Notes under the pieces: model-generated | What the model was told of the DNA's origin: nothing | Database searches by the model: none | The model's input: the letters and a program-made list of their open reading frames with translations, nothing else | Position numbers and translations under genes: made by a program | IMG/VR virus record: IMGVR_UViG_3300020596_000011 | Span: 62,001-126,000 of that record | Strand: one strand, 5' to 3' | Source of the DNA: a virus | Length of the DNA stretch: 64,000 bases | Shown: in pieces, positions 54,318 to 63,744 of the stretch | Layout: the number at the start of each line of letters is the position of its first letter | Numbering within the stretch: position 1 is the stretch's first letter

Positions 54318-55582
54318 TACCCACCTGCTTTAGGAGGTAGGTTGGCTGCCATAAACTGCGCCAAGTTAGGCACGGCAGACGGTGCCACTGGAGGAGGTGT
54401 AAAAGCGGGAGCCTGCGCAGCGACGTGTTGCGCAACAGGTACTGCATAGGTCGGCTGAGGCGCAGGTACTGCATAGGTCGGCTGAGGCACAGGTTGTACG
54501 TATTGTGGCTGTGCCGCTTGCACATGTTGTACGGCTTCTACCTGCAACACATGCTGTACATGTGGTACATGTGGTACGGCTTCTACCTGCAACACATGTT
54601 GTACATATTGTGGCTGTGCTGCTTGCACGTCGTCTACCTGCAACACAGGTGCGGTAAAGCCAGCGGGTGTAGGAGGAGGCGTTGGTCCGGTAGCTGCGAC
54701 AGCACCTTCTGTTTTCAAGTACTTCGCTATGCGCTCAGAAATGGATCGCGGTAGCGTCTTAAAGCCGTTCTGTGCGTATTCGTTTACTTCGTCGACAGAC
54801 CACGGGAAATTATTGACGTGCGCCACTGGGTCGGGAAGAGTAGCGGTATCTAATTGGAGGATCGCAGGATGGACTGGCGCGTCAATTATCATTGGTATGC
54901 TCATGGTCTGACCTGTTGCCGCATCGGTAATAGTGCGTAGCTCTTTTGCTGGCTCTGCGTGATAGCGCGTGTCCATGAAGGTAGAGCCAGTACGCCACAG
55001 CTTTGCCCAACCTTTGGTTGCATTTAGGTTGAAAAGATCGCCTTCATTGTTTTTGCGCATAGAATCTGTAAGAGATTCAACCGCCGCAGCAGTCCCCCAA
55101 GCTGGCTTGCCAAACAACTGATCCGTGATGGTTCGGCTCGTTGTGAGGACGTGCACTTTCGGGTCGTTTGGGCAGATAACCAAGATAGCTACTTTAGTCT
55201 GCGGTTTAATAGCTTTATGTTCGTTTTTCATTTGGTTGTATTGGTGAGCATATTCGGGAAGCTTGTCGAAGCCGCCCTTTTCCCACTCTTTAATCGTCTT
55301 CTGGAGCGAGTCAGCATACTCTTTTTGCGGGTCTTTGAATCCGCTTAGCTCGAGGGAGGGACGTGTCCAGTTTTCTGCCTTACCGTTGCGGACGATTGTG
55401 TAGGGCATTTGGTCGTACTTAAGATACTTCAGGAAGTTTCCCTGTGCATCTTTCTTAGAAAGGATCGGAACTACCTTGATGTAGATAGGATTGTCTTTAA
55501 TTGTCTTCGTCTCAAGGCGGGTCGAAGAAGACTGTGTGCCGGAAACTTCTGAAGCGTTGTATGCAGTACCGAGAGTAGTCAT
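54317..55582 (-). CDS. Possible gp32-like single-stranded DNA-binding protein
   Basis: A 421-residue protein. Residues 30-260 show beta-rich blocks (IYIKVVPILSKK, VAILVICPNDPKVHVLTTS, GDLFNLNATKGWAKLWRTG) like the OB-fold core of phage gp32-type proteins. Residues 300-400 are a disordered Pro/Gln/Val/His-rich tail with tandem repeats. Abundant phage SSBs often end in such tails, though usually acidic. The assignment rests on context (next to replication genes) and weak pattern likeness. Confidence 0.45.
   Translation of the reverse strand: MTTLGTAYNASEVSGTQSSSTRLETKTIKDNPIYIKVVPILSKKDAQGNFLKYLKYDQMPYTIVRNGKAENWTRPSLELSGFKDPQKEYADSLQKTIKEWEKGGFDKLPEYAHQYNQMKNEHKAIKPQTKVAILVICPNDPKVHVLTTSRTITDQLFGKPAWGTAAAVESLTDSMRKNNEGDLFNLNATKGWAKLWRTGSTFMDTRYHAEPAKELRTITDAATGQTMSIPMIIDAPVHPAILQLDTATLPDPVAHVNNFPWSVDEVNEYAQNGFKTLPRSISERIAKYLKTEGAVAATGPTPPPTPAGFTAPVLQVDDVQAAQPQYVQHVLQVEAVPHVPHVQHVLQVEAVQHVQAAQPQYVQPVPQPTYAVPAPQPTYAVPVAQHVAAQAPAFTPPPVAPSAVPNLAQFMAANLPPKAGG
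54430..54640 (-). repeat. Short tandem repeats coding a Pro/Val/Gln/His-rich tail
   Basis: Units such as GGTACTGCATAGGTCGGCTG and CTACCTGCAACACATG (plus-strand reading) recur two or three times, coding PTYAVPAPQ and VLQVEAV segments. Confidence 0.8.
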
Positions 55583-55624
55583 TGTATTTCCTTATGCCTA
55601 TACGGCTGGTGTGAGTATGGATGT

Positions 55625-56176
55625 CTATTGTTTTGACTTCCGTGGTCGTTTATCGGAAGTCTTTTTTGGGACTTTAGCTTTTTCTTTTACCTCCTTTCTA
55701 ACAACACCTTCTTGGTTAGTTTTTAATAGGTGGCAAGGTCCGCAGAGTAACTGTAGCCGATGCTTAATTGAGTTGTAAAGCGCAAGACGAGAATTTATTT
55801 TTGGGTCCCATACTTCTACGTCTACAAATTCTCTAGCTATCCAGGTGTTGAAATCGACGTACCCCGTTTGCGGGTTTATGACAGGCTCGACGTGGTCTAC
55901 CTGTACCTGTGTAATTTTATTAATTTTTTCAGGAAACCACTGCTTGCAGTGATTGCACTGGTACTCGACTCTTCGTGCCTTTGACGGAGACCCGTCTTGT
56001 TTAGTAACCAGACGCTCGCGTTTATTAAACTCTTTTACAACGGAAAAAAGAGGACTTCGAACAAAGACTTTTTTCAAAGCTGAAATCACGCTAGCGCGTA
56101 AAACAAACTTGTACTCTTTTTTCTTCTTTTTGACGCCGGTATCTGGGTCAGTTTTCTTTTTCACATGCGCCGCCAC
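55625..56176 (-). CDS. HNH endonuclease
   Basis: A 183-residue basic protein. CNHC, then VDHVEPVI and LLCGPCH, give the zinc-stabilised HNH core with the catalytic DH pair. Lys-rich ends. Start GTG 56176 or GTG 56164 (the latter overlaps the primase stop as GTGA). Lies inside the replication operon between primase and SSB-like genes; either a processing nuclease or a homing-type gene. Confidence 0.8.
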   Translation of the reverse strand: MAAHVKKKTDPDTGVKKKKKEYKFVLRASVISALKKVFVRSPLFSVVKEFNKRERLVTKQDGSPSKARRVEYQCNHCKQWFPEKINKITQVQVDHVEPVINPQTGYVDFNTWIAREFVDVEVWDPKINSRLALYNSIKHRLQLLCGPCHLLKTNQEGVVRKEVKEKAKVPKKTSDKRPRKSKQ

Positions 56177-57153
56177 ATTCTGTTCGCAATACCTAAAGGC
56201 ATACCTCCAAATTGTTTTGCTACATCTACTTCTACAAATTTCGAGTATCCAACTTCTTCACGCCACTCTTTAGCGATGATACTCAACGCCTCTCGGCTAT
56301 GCATTGCGTCCTCAGTCCAGCATTTAGCAATGTAGTCGTCACCCCAGATACGGAAGTTGTCGCCGTGGTTGTCACGCCCTTGTGCCCTACATGCGGGACA
56401 CGGAAGGTCGACACCCGATGGCTTGTACTCGACACTGTTCTCCTCACAATACCAATCGAGCATAGCTATGATGTCTGTACGGTCTTCTTCTTTTTTAGGC
56501 GCGCCCCAATTGTGCGAAAAAGGGTCAACCGCAAGCTCTTCTTTGGTGCGAATGACTGTGCTGTTCTCTTGTGGGAGGTCGGACAACGGTACCGCGCGCC
56601 GCACTTCTAGCACTGTCTGCTCAACGTCCCCTCGCCAACATCCAGGAAAGCGAGACCACCGCGCAGGGTCGTTACAGCCTTGGTCATTCATTCGATTAAG
56701 GCGTTTTGACAAAAAGAAAAAGATTTTCTTAAAAGTCTTTTCGTCGATCGGCTTTTGCGCTCCACCAAGAGTAAAGATACGGATCAGGTAGTGGTAGCTT
56801 TTTCCACCCGAAAACGTTTTAGTAGTCCACGGTATACCGGAGGCTTCCATAATTTTTTCTTGTTCGTCTAGCGGAATTGGTTGACCCTCTAGGGGATGGT
56901 GCTTTGGATATTTGTCAAACTCGATTAGGAACGTGCGCGAAAGAGCGGCGGAGTTAGCTCGAACTTGCGTCGATCCAGTAGACGGATTACCGCAGAGGAA
57001 AACGCCCTGCGGTCCTTTGTGACCGATCCATCGCCTAGCTTCGTGTAGAGGGATAGAAATACACGCTCTGTTCAATTCGTCGGTGACCCAAACAAAATCG
57101 TCGGGATCAAATAGAACGTCTAAGGCTTGTTGTGCAAGGTCATTCGCTAACAT
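56161..57153 (-). CDS. PrimPol-like (archaeo-eukaryotic type) primase
   Basis: A protein of about 330 residues. FLIEFDKYP supplies acidic motif I, TFSGGKSYHYLIRI is the Ser/Lys/His nucleotide-binding motif, and DPARWSRFPGC is the conserved arginine block of viral and plasmid PrimPols. A C-terminal segment with CPAC and a later Cys (residues 255-290) resembles a zinc ribbon as in DnaG-type primases. Start uncertain: ATG 57153 gives the smallest overlap with the deaminase gene, 57183 and 57192 are also in frame. It would prime DNA for the polymerase downstream in the operon. Confidence 0.7.
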   Translation of the reverse strand: MLANDLAQQALDVLFDPDDFVWVTDELNRACISIPLHEARRWIGHKGPQGVFLCGNPSTGSTQVRANSAALSRTFLIEFDKYPKHHPLEGQPIPLDEQEKIMEASGIPWTTKTFSGGKSYHYLIRIFTLGGAQKPIDEKTFKKIFFFLSKRLNRMNDQGCNDPARWSRFPGCWRGDVEQTVLEVRRAVPLSDLPQENSTVIRTKEELAVDPFSHNWGAPKKEEDRTDIIAMLDWYCEENSVEYKPSGVDLPCPACRAQGRDNHGDNFRIWGDDYIAKCWTEDAMHSREALSIIAKEWREEVGYSKFVEVDVAKQFGGMPLGIANRMWRRM

Positions 57154-57613
57154 GCTGGGTTTCTTGAGGGATGTAGTCGACATAGATACCAAACTCTCCT
57201 AGTAAATCTAGACCAAGACCTTTGAATTTTCTAAAAACTACGCGCTTGATACCCACGAAAGCGATGTGCTTGGCGCAATCAGGGCAGGGCGAGTGCGTTA
57301 CGTAGAGTGTAGCACCTCGAGCGTCGTCTATGTTCGTACAGGAAAAAAAAGCACGCATCTCTGCATGTACAATTCGAGGATGCTTGTAGTCCGACTGCAT
57401 GTCAATCGGCCAGTAGTTAAACAATGGCGGAAAAGAGTTGTAGCCTTCCGCGACTACGTAACCTTCTGTATACGCATATGGAGCAGGGGGGACACGGTAA
57501 ATAATTGCACCTACCTGCGTCTTAGTGTCGTGGCTGCATTCTGCGGCAGCTTCCGCTAAGTCTAGCATTTTGTTGTCGAAATCCGTGTCGTAGGTAGGTT
57601 TATTTTCGGCCAT
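57140..57613 (-). CDS. dCMP deaminase
   Basis: A 157-residue zinc deaminase. HAE at 83-85 and PCPDC at 109-113 form the zinc and proton-transfer site. It converts dCMP to dUMP, the substrate of the phage ThyX. Start overlaps the helicase gene end by 14 bases. Confidence 0.88.
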   Translation of the reverse strand: MAENKPTYDTDFDNKMLDLAEAAAECSHDTKTQVGAIIYRVPPAPYAYTEGYVVAEGYNSFPPLFNYWPIDMQSDYKHPRIVHAEMRAFFSCTNIDDARGATLYVTHSPCPDCAKHIAFVGIKRVVFRKFKGLGLDLLGEFGIYVDYIPQETQHVSE

Positions 57614-58619
57614 TTTTTTTCTCCTTCTTGTCTGCTTCCACGTCTAGTTCTTCTTGCTTCTTGCCGAATTTAGACCAATCATCCGGTACCTCCTCGTTCT
57701 CAAACCGCTCTCTGCTCGATTCGTACTTAAAGGCGCTCACCGCAGTATAAGGAATACCTGGATAGCGGAACTTATCACACTTGATAATTGTGTAGTTGTC
57801 TACACGCCCGATGATCAGTACGTGCGTGGCATCCTCAATTGCACCTTTACCATTTCGCGCTACGGAGTATGCGTCCCATGTTCGGGGGTGCTTCTTTACA
57901 TCTGGGCTGTACCCTTGCTGAAACGTCACGATGGGCGCGAGCTTTAGGCGCTGGTTGCAGAGAATCTGAAATCGCGTGGTAATAAATTTTATCTGCTTGA
58001 AAGGGTCTTTTATGTTGAGCGTTTTAGAGTTTTCGGGGTTGTACGTGTTACCCGTGTTACTGAGTTGGTCAAAAAGAGTAAGTTCAGCGCCGAAGTGCTG
58101 CGATTGCTCGACGACGTAGTCGGCTACCGAATCCCAACAAGTTGTAACACTCATAGACGTCGTAGTGTCGTAGATACGGACGTACTTTACAGCGTCTTCA
58201 GCGACTTTACGTAAGTCAGCAATCCCTTTGATTCTGCCGATAATCGTCGAGATCGCGTACAGGTACGAGTATATGTCTAGCTCGTTACTAAAAACCGCAA
58301 CCATACGCTTCTGCATAATCATCTTAGCTGCCACATGGTTAGCAAACGTGGACTTCCCATGCCCTGAACGTGCAAACACAACTGTTAAGCTGTCGAGGTG
58401 CACGGGGACGTTAAAGTCGTCATGAAATATTTTGAACGCAGAGGCTTTCCGCTCTTCTACGTAAGTAAACCCCTTGTCGATCTCTTCTGCGGTCTGGTTG
58501 CGAATCTCGTTTACACTAAAAGGAGAGACTTTAGGCGCTTCGACGACGTAGCCGCCCGCAGGCGACCACAGCGAGTCGATCTCGGATTCGGTAGGTACAC
58601 CGGTGTACATTTCAGCCAT
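57600..58619 (-). CDS. DnaB-like replicative helicase
   Basis: A 339-residue RecA-fold ATPase. Walker A is ARSGHGKST near 90-98; Walker B lies at LTLFDQLSN; the later ATHVLIIGRVDNY strand and FRYPG segment fit DnaB-family C-terminal domains. The N-terminal DnaB domain is short or absent. Start at the ATG at 58619, 1 base after the polymerase stop. Unwinds the fork for the family A polymerase. Confidence 0.8.
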   Translation of the reverse strand: MAEMYTGVPTESEIDSLWSPAGGYVVEAPKVSPFSVNEIRNQTAEEIDKGFTYVEERKASAFKIFHDDFNVPVHLDSLTVVFARSGHGKSTFANHVAAKMIMQKRMVAVFSNELDIYSYLYAISTIIGRIKGIADLRKVAEDAVKYVRIYDTTTSMSVTTCWDSVADYVVEQSQHFGAELTLFDQLSNTGNTYNPENSKTLNIKDPFKQIKFITTRFQILCNQRLKLAPIVTFQQGYSPDVKKHPRTWDAYSVARNGKGAIEDATHVLIIGRVDNYTIIKCDKFRYPGIPYTAVSAFKYESSRERFENEEVPDDWSKFGKKQEELDVEADKKEKKNGRK

Positions 58620-58620
58620 G

Positions 58621-60828
58621 TTATTTCGCTTCATAGAAATTGTTACCGACAGCAAATCCAAATCTCATGTTTAAGCTCCATTTAAGCCAAGCGTTGACAC
58701 GGTCTTGCGCAACTTCTTTGGCCTTTCGGCAATCCTCTAGGTCGACTTTAGGGCATTCTATAATTACTTCATCGTGGATGATGGTCACGAACTTAGCATA
58801 CGGTGCTTCTTCTAGCAAGAATCTGGTAAAGTTCTGAATAATTGGGTTCACAGAAGACTGTATCATCCAGTTGAATGCTTTTCTAGGTTCGGGGGTACCT
58901 CTGTATCCTAGAGGGTTTACAAGAAACTCCTGACGTTCGACGATCTGTTTTTGTTTGTCGGCGTATGCTTTAATGCCCGAGAACACGTCCCAGTAGCGAT
59001 ACCAAAATTTCTGCACGTCTTCAAACCGAACATCAAAGCCTGACTCGGTAACTGACTTATGAATCTTTGCAGCGCCCGCTCCATACGCAATCGCCAACGC
59101 GCATGTCTTGTGGATGTTTCTGATCTTTTTCAATTTTGTTTTGATCACTTCATCGTCAGCCAACCACTGTTGTGCAAACGTCTTACCCGACCAGTCCGCC
59201 GCGAAAGCTTCGCGAAGAACTGCGGCACCGAATGGCGAAAACGACATGGACATTAGGTACAGATCGCTAATCAGCATGACGTCTTTTTCGTAGTAAGGTT
59301 CTTTACCAATCCCCGTCAAAGAAGCGTGTGTGTACAGCCGGTCTCCCGTGTACACACTGGTAATTGTGGGTTCACAGCCTAGGGCGTCTGCACTGATCAA
59401 AATATTATCTGCACTTGAAGGGAGCAATGCAGACATTAAGCCGGAATCCCTGCGCCCTAGAGCTTGAATATTTGCGCCGCCGCCACCTGCGTACCTCCCC
59501 GTGACAGTCCCACACAAGCGCAATGTGTGGTGCCAGCGGTCGTCTTGCGTAGATAAGAGTGCAAGTTTAGCGGCTTGTGTTTTAATCAAGAGGCGCTTTC
59601 CTCTGTTCTGGACAATTTCGCCAGGACGACCCCACTGATGCATGTGAGCGCTTCTAAATGACGGAGAGTTCTTAGGCGTGACCAGAAGCTCTGCGCCATG
59701 TACACGACCTTGTTCAGTTTGAATTATCTTAAACCATTTCAGTTCCGTTGCGTCTTTAACTTTCATGAGTACCTTCCGAGCAAGGTCAAGTTGATTGACG
59801 CACAAGGCTTCCATATGTGTTTTAGACGTGATGTTAAACTCAGGAAGGATCTCTACAATCTTTTTCTTAAACTTAGACTGCTCTTTGATCTTAAGCGCTT
59901 GCCGCACTGCCATAATAGGATCAGCGAATTCTTGAAAAAAGACTTGGTCAATATCTGCTACTTCTTTGTTTACGTCTTTGACGTATTGCAATAAAGCCGC
60001 GCGATCGACGTTAATCCCAGTTATTTGTGCGTCTACAATTAAATGCGCCATGCTCATAAATAGCTCGTGGTCGGTTTCCCAGTCGTACTTCTGTGCAGCG
60101 AAACTGTTCGCTATAAACCGCGCAAGCTTAAGCGTGCAGTCAGTGTCACCAACGTTGTACTCCTCAAGCGCCGTATCGTCAGCGAGATAGATGTACTTCA
60201 TAAGATTCTTTTTAGTCATTTTGATTTCCTTGGTGACAAATTTTGTCTCCCAGGTACCGCTAAAAAAAATAGCGTCGTCGTGCTCCACGCCGTCGTCGAG
60301 CCAGACACGTTCACCATCGTCGTCGATAATTGCTAGGCGTTGGTCTTTTCCATTGTCGTCGGGGGTCCAAGTTTTTTCTGTAAGGGATTTGTTAGTCTGG
60401 GCAAGAGCTACCTGTTGTTTCAGGTGCTCATAAAATTTTTGCTTGTGCCCGACGAGGTGCGGGAGGATGCGGGCTAGCGAGTCGTCTAGACCGAAGCCCT
60501 CACCCATTTCGTTTGCGTGACCAAAAAGCTGCGAAAGGCGCATGCTGTCGTATTTAAGATTTAAGTTTAGCTCGGGAAATCGGCACTTAATAACGAGTAG
60601 CTCAAAGCCCACGTTGTGGGCTACAAGTGGAATTTGTGCGTCCGAGAGCATTTTCAAGAAAGCGCGAACTTGATCTTCACCTTTGGCAAAGTATGTCTGC
60701 GTAATATCGTCGTCGGGATCGCCGACAAGCCAGCTTGCTGCTACGGAGAGTACGCGAAAATCGGGCTCCCACGCGTTTAGTCCAGTCGTTTCGAAGTCTA
60801 TGCATATTAAATTTGAAAAATTTATCAT
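58621..60828 (-). CDS. Family A DNA polymerase with 3'-5' exonuclease
   Basis: A 735-residue polymerase. Exonuclease motif IDFETTG gives Asp11 and Glu13; VAHNVGFE is Exo II. Polymerase motifs: LISADALGCEP (A), AIAYGAGAAKI region (B), TIIHDEVIIECP (C, catalytic Asp). Length matches phage PolA enzymes such as T7 gp5 relatives. In the exonuclease part it matches usual proofreading domains. It is followed directly by helicase, deaminase and primase genes. Confidence 0.93.
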   Translation of the reverse strand: MINFSNLICIDFETTGLNAWEPDFRVLSVAASWLVGDPDDDITQTYFAKGEDQVRAFLKMLSDAQIPLVAHNVGFELLVIKCRFPELNLNLKYDSMRLSQLFGHANEMGEGFGLDDSLARILPHLVGHKQKFYEHLKQQVALAQTNKSLTEKTWTPDDNGKDQRLAIIDDDGERVWLDDGVEHDDAIFFSGTWETKFVTKEIKMTKKNLMKYIYLADDTALEEYNVGDTDCTLKLARFIANSFAAQKYDWETDHELFMSMAHLIVDAQITGINVDRAALLQYVKDVNKEVADIDQVFFQEFADPIMAVRQALKIKEQSKFKKKIVEILPEFNITSKTHMEALCVNQLDLARKVLMKVKDATELKWFKIIQTEQGRVHGAELLVTPKNSPSFRSAHMHQWGRPGEIVQNRGKRLLIKTQAAKLALLSTQDDRWHHTLRLCGTVTGRYAGGGGANIQALGRRDSGLMSALLPSSADNILISADALGCEPTITSVYTGDRLYTHASLTGIGKEPYYEKDVMLISDLYLMSMSFSPFGAAVLREAFAADWSGKTFAQQWLADDEVIKTKLKKIRNIHKTCALAIAYGAGAAKIHKSVTESGFDVRFEDVQKFWYRYWDVFSGIKAYADKQKQIVERQEFLVNPLGYRGTPEPRKAFNWMIQSSVNPIIQNFTRFLLEEAPYAKFVTIIHDEVIIECPKVDLEDCRKAKEVAQDRVNAWLKWSLNMRFGFAVGNNFYEAK

Positions 60829-60840
60829 AGAGACCCGCTT

Positions 60841-61563
60841 TCATTTATTTAACATCTCTAAAAGATAAGTATGTTTCGCCACGTAATTCGCGGTTTCCGT
60901 GTTAATTGCCGTAAGGGCTTCTAAAGATTTTAGAGATTTGGAGTACAGACCTGCGTTGTACGCAACAAGCGTTAAGGCAACAGATCCATTTACTCTTTCA
61001 TTGATCAGGTTAAACAAGCACGCAGAAATATTTAAATTCACGACAGGCTCGTTTAGATCGTGTGCATCGAGTTTTTCTTGAAACCCGCAGCGCAGCGAGA
61101 AATCAGATGCCGTAGGTGGAGTAACTTGCCCGACGCCTCTAGCGCCTGCGGAAGATTTAGCGTCTGGTGAGAAGGCACTCTCGATAGCGAGTGTAGCAAT
61201 CCAAGCATTCCTAAGTTCAATGCTAGGTAGGCGCTTTACAGCGGTCTGTGCAATTAAAGCAGCCATTGATGTCCTCTGATACGTCGACAAGGGCGATCTA
61301 GATATTTCCATTGCGTTTAGCGTAAGACTAATAATACGCAGAAATTCTAGGTCTGCAAGACGCGCCGTCTCTTCTTTTTTCTCGAACTCGACCACCTTGG
61401 ACTGCAACGCTTGAACTTTCTCGTCTACGCTAGAAAGAGCTAAAGTTTCGGCGGAGAACCTTAAAGAATTATAGCCGAGCACTATAAACACGCCTAAGAT
61501 AAGAACAGCAACACCAACTCGAAAAAACCGTCGCAAAAAAGATCTAACTTGAATATATAGCAT
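60841..61563 (-). CDS. Membrane-anchored lytic transglycosylase (SLT, GH23)
   Basis: A 240-residue protein. One N-terminal membrane span (15-31) and a coiled-coil segment (45-70) lead to an SLT domain with catalytic Glu128 in LAIESAFSPDAKS, then AGARGVGQVTPPTA and VAYNAG. It cuts peptidoglycan glycan strands. Being expressed from an early-type promoter (61586) and anchored in the inner membrane, it may prepare or remodel the wall rather than lyse the cell. Confidence 0.88.
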   Translation of the reverse strand: MLYIQVRSFLRRFFRVGVAVLILGVFIVLGYNSLRFSAETLALSSVDEKVQALQSKVVEFEKKEETARLADLEFLRIISLTLNAMEISRSPLSTYQRTSMAALIAQTAVKRLPSIELRNAWIATLAIESAFSPDAKSSAGARGVGQVTPPTASDFSLRCGFQEKLDAHDLNEPVVNLNISACLFNLINERVNGSVALTLVAYNAGLYSKSLKSLEALTAINTETANYVAKHTYLLEMLNK

Positions 61564-61585
61564 ACTTGATGCCTCCTAAATACAG

Positions 61586-61612
61586 TGTTCGGACGGGATG
61601 TCCGAAACTTTA
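61586..61612 (-). promoter_or_regulatory. Sigma-28-like promoter overlapping a stop codon
   Basis: Minus strand: TAAAGTTT, 11 bases, TCCGAACA; the first bases are the stop codon of the upstream ATPase gene. It is 23 bases before the transglycosylase ATG. Confidence 0.7.
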
Positions 61613-63742
61613 GCAAAAAATGACGTCGTCAAATGACGAGTCGTTAACTCCATGTTCTACAAGTAATATTAATTTTGACTGCCCTACCACACGCAGATGG
61701 TCTAAGATATCATCTCGTAGTTCTGTGTGGCTTCCAGTGAGTGCTTCGTCGAGACAGAGAATAGGGGATGCGAACATGTCAGAAATAGCTAACTGCGCGG
61801 CTAACAAGCACCTATTTTCGGCGCCACCTGAAAAATCTTCAATAGCCATCTCCAAGCCTTTATGAATAATCTTGAGCCCCATCTTAGCTCTGCGCTCGTC
61901 TTTTTTCGTAAAACTCTCATTTGTAATGAATATGTGTGTACCAGCATCGGGGAAAAAGAGGTCGATATAGTGTTTTAAATTTGTGTTTATGGCATTCACA
62001 ATTGCGCTAACAGAAGACATCGTAGACTCGTCGCTGAGTTTTTTGAGTTTCGTAGCCGTTGTCACACTCTTCAGCAGAGAGTTCTCGCCCTCTACGACTT
62101 TGTTTAGGGATTCCTCTAGCAAAAGGTGCGCCTTGAGGGCAGCGCTAAAAGCTTGGTCTAGTGTAATGGCACGCTCTCGCGTTGCTTTACGAGCCAACCC
62201 CTCGGCTTGCTTCTGCTCTAGGTCTTTTAAAAAAGACCTGTGGTCGGCTGAGCGGATGTTCAACGCATGCAAACTCTCTCTTATTAGGGTTTCATCTGGG
62301 AGATCTTGAACCCACTGCGCTGACAGGGTGCGCAGTTGATTGCGCTTAGACGCTAGGTTTTGTTCCAAAAAATGCAGATTGTTAATTTCTTGAACAACTA
62401 CGGTCATTTCGGCATGTACATCTTGCTGTTTTTTAGTCGTGAGTTGTACGAGTTCTGTAAAGTCTGTGTCAGACACGGGGTGCGCTTTCGCTAAGAGCCC
62501 AGTACTCTCCTCAAACATCTGCCTTTGGACGACGCTTGCGGCCCTGTAGCGTTCCCAGTCGAGTACAAAACTAGCAGCCTGTTTCTCTTCTAGCTCTAAG
62601 GTATTTAGTGTCGCCACGAGTGCAGACTTAGCCGTGCCATCGTGTGAATGATGTAGTGTATTCGACGCTAACGTCAGGGGTGCTTGGCATGCAGGGCACT
62701 CATAGATAGACGTCATTGCATGAAGTGTTTGCGCTTTTTCAGCGGCTAACGTGGCAATACGTTGGCGAATCGCAGCAAGGTTAGCGTCTGCGGAAACAAT
62801 CCCTTCCCTAGCTTGTTCGAGAGTTGTCGAGAGACCTGATTGAAGGGCTATCTGTAGCTTGTCGCGGGCTTGCTTCTTTAGCTCCTGCCTGTTGATTTGG
62901 TCAGATGCGTCCGCTAAAACGGCAGCCGCCTGTTGAATCTCAGTGGAGAGGCTAAATTTGCGGGCGTCGAGGGCACTTCTTGTAGGTAGTGTATTCTCTA
63001 ATGCCGCAATCTCAACTTGCAGGTTGTGAATAAGGGGAGCCAGCGTGCGGCTAGGGTGGTTTAGAAGGGCGGTTTGAGCCTGTATTGCGGAATCTACTTC
63101 GCGTATCTGTTGTCTAGCGTACTCAAACGTGTCACTAGACCACTGGTCGGTGTCCGCAGGTGGAACCGGAGGGTGATCGAGTGTCTCTAAGTGCGCTTTG
63201 CTGCGGGTTACGTTTTCTTGCGCCTGTGCTCGCAAGGACGTCTTGATGGTAAGATTCTGGGTGTACGACGTTAATTTGTCCTGTATAACTTTTTTATATT
63301 TCTCAGGGTCGTGGGCACCGAAAGCGAGCGTCTGGATAAAGCGGACTTGATCCGCCGCACCTAGCGTAAGGAGTGACCCTCTAAGCTTCTGCTTGACGTA
63401 AGAGGAAGCAGAAAACTGCTCATGGCTCATACCAAGCACCCGCTGTATCTCAGCTTGTCCCACGTCGTTCTCAAGGTGGTCATTCACAATTAACCGACCC
63501 GGACCTTTAAAACGAGCTATGGAAGCAAGACCAGAAAAACCTGTAAGAATAACAGAGGCTTTAGTTTCACCCAACGGGGCGACCGCACGTATGGCTTCAT
63601 CGCCGTAGAGCGCCCAGTTGATGGCTTGCAGTATTGTGCTCTTACCGGCCTCACTATTCCCTGCGATTCTTACTAACCCAGTCTGGGGTAATTCTATAGT
63701 TTTGTCTTTAAGTCCCTTAAATGCTTTAATCTCTAGTCTCAA
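61610..63742 (-). CDS. gp46/SbcC/Rad50-like recombination ATPase
   Basis: A 710-residue SMC-type ATPase. Walker A GNSEAGKST at 28-36; long coiled coils; a zinc hook CPAC near the middle; ABC signature FSGGAENR and Walker B ILCLDEALTG near the end. Such proteins work with a gp47/SbcD nuclease to resect DNA ends. TTG start at 63742, GGAG 7 bases before. The partner's end lies just upstream. Confidence 0.92.
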   Translation of the reverse strand: MRLEIKAFKGLKDKTIELPQTGLVRIAGNSEAGKSTILQAINWALYGDEAIRAVAPLGETKASVILTGFSGLASIARFKGPGRLIVNDHLENDVGQAEIQRVLGMSHEQFSASSYVKQKLRGSLLTLGAADQVRFIQTLAFGAHDPEKYKKVIQDKLTSYTQNLTIKTSLRAQAQENVTRSKAHLETLDHPPVPPADTDQWSSDTFEYARQQIREVDSAIQAQTALLNHPSRTLAPLIHNLQVEIAALENTLPTRSALDARKFSLSTEIQQAAAVLADASDQINRQELKKQARDKLQIALQSGLSTTLEQAREGIVSADANLAAIRQRIATLAAEKAQTLHAMTSIYECPACQAPLTLASNTLHHSHDGTAKSALVATLNTLELEEKQAASFVLDWERYRAASVVQRQMFEESTGLLAKAHPVSDTDFTELVQLTTKKQQDVHAEMTVVVQEINNLHFLEQNLASKRNQLRTLSAQWVQDLPDETLIRESLHALNIRSADHRSFLKDLEQKQAEGLARKATRERAITLDQAFSAALKAHLLLEESLNKVVEGENSLLKSVTTATKLKKLSDESTMSSVSAIVNAINTNLKHYIDLFFPDAGTHIFITNESFTKKDERRAKMGLKIIHKGLEMAIEDFSGGAENRCLLAAQLAISDMFASPILCLDEALTGSHTELRDDILDHLRVVGQSKLILLVEHGVNDSSFDDVIFC

Positions 63743-63744
63743 AA

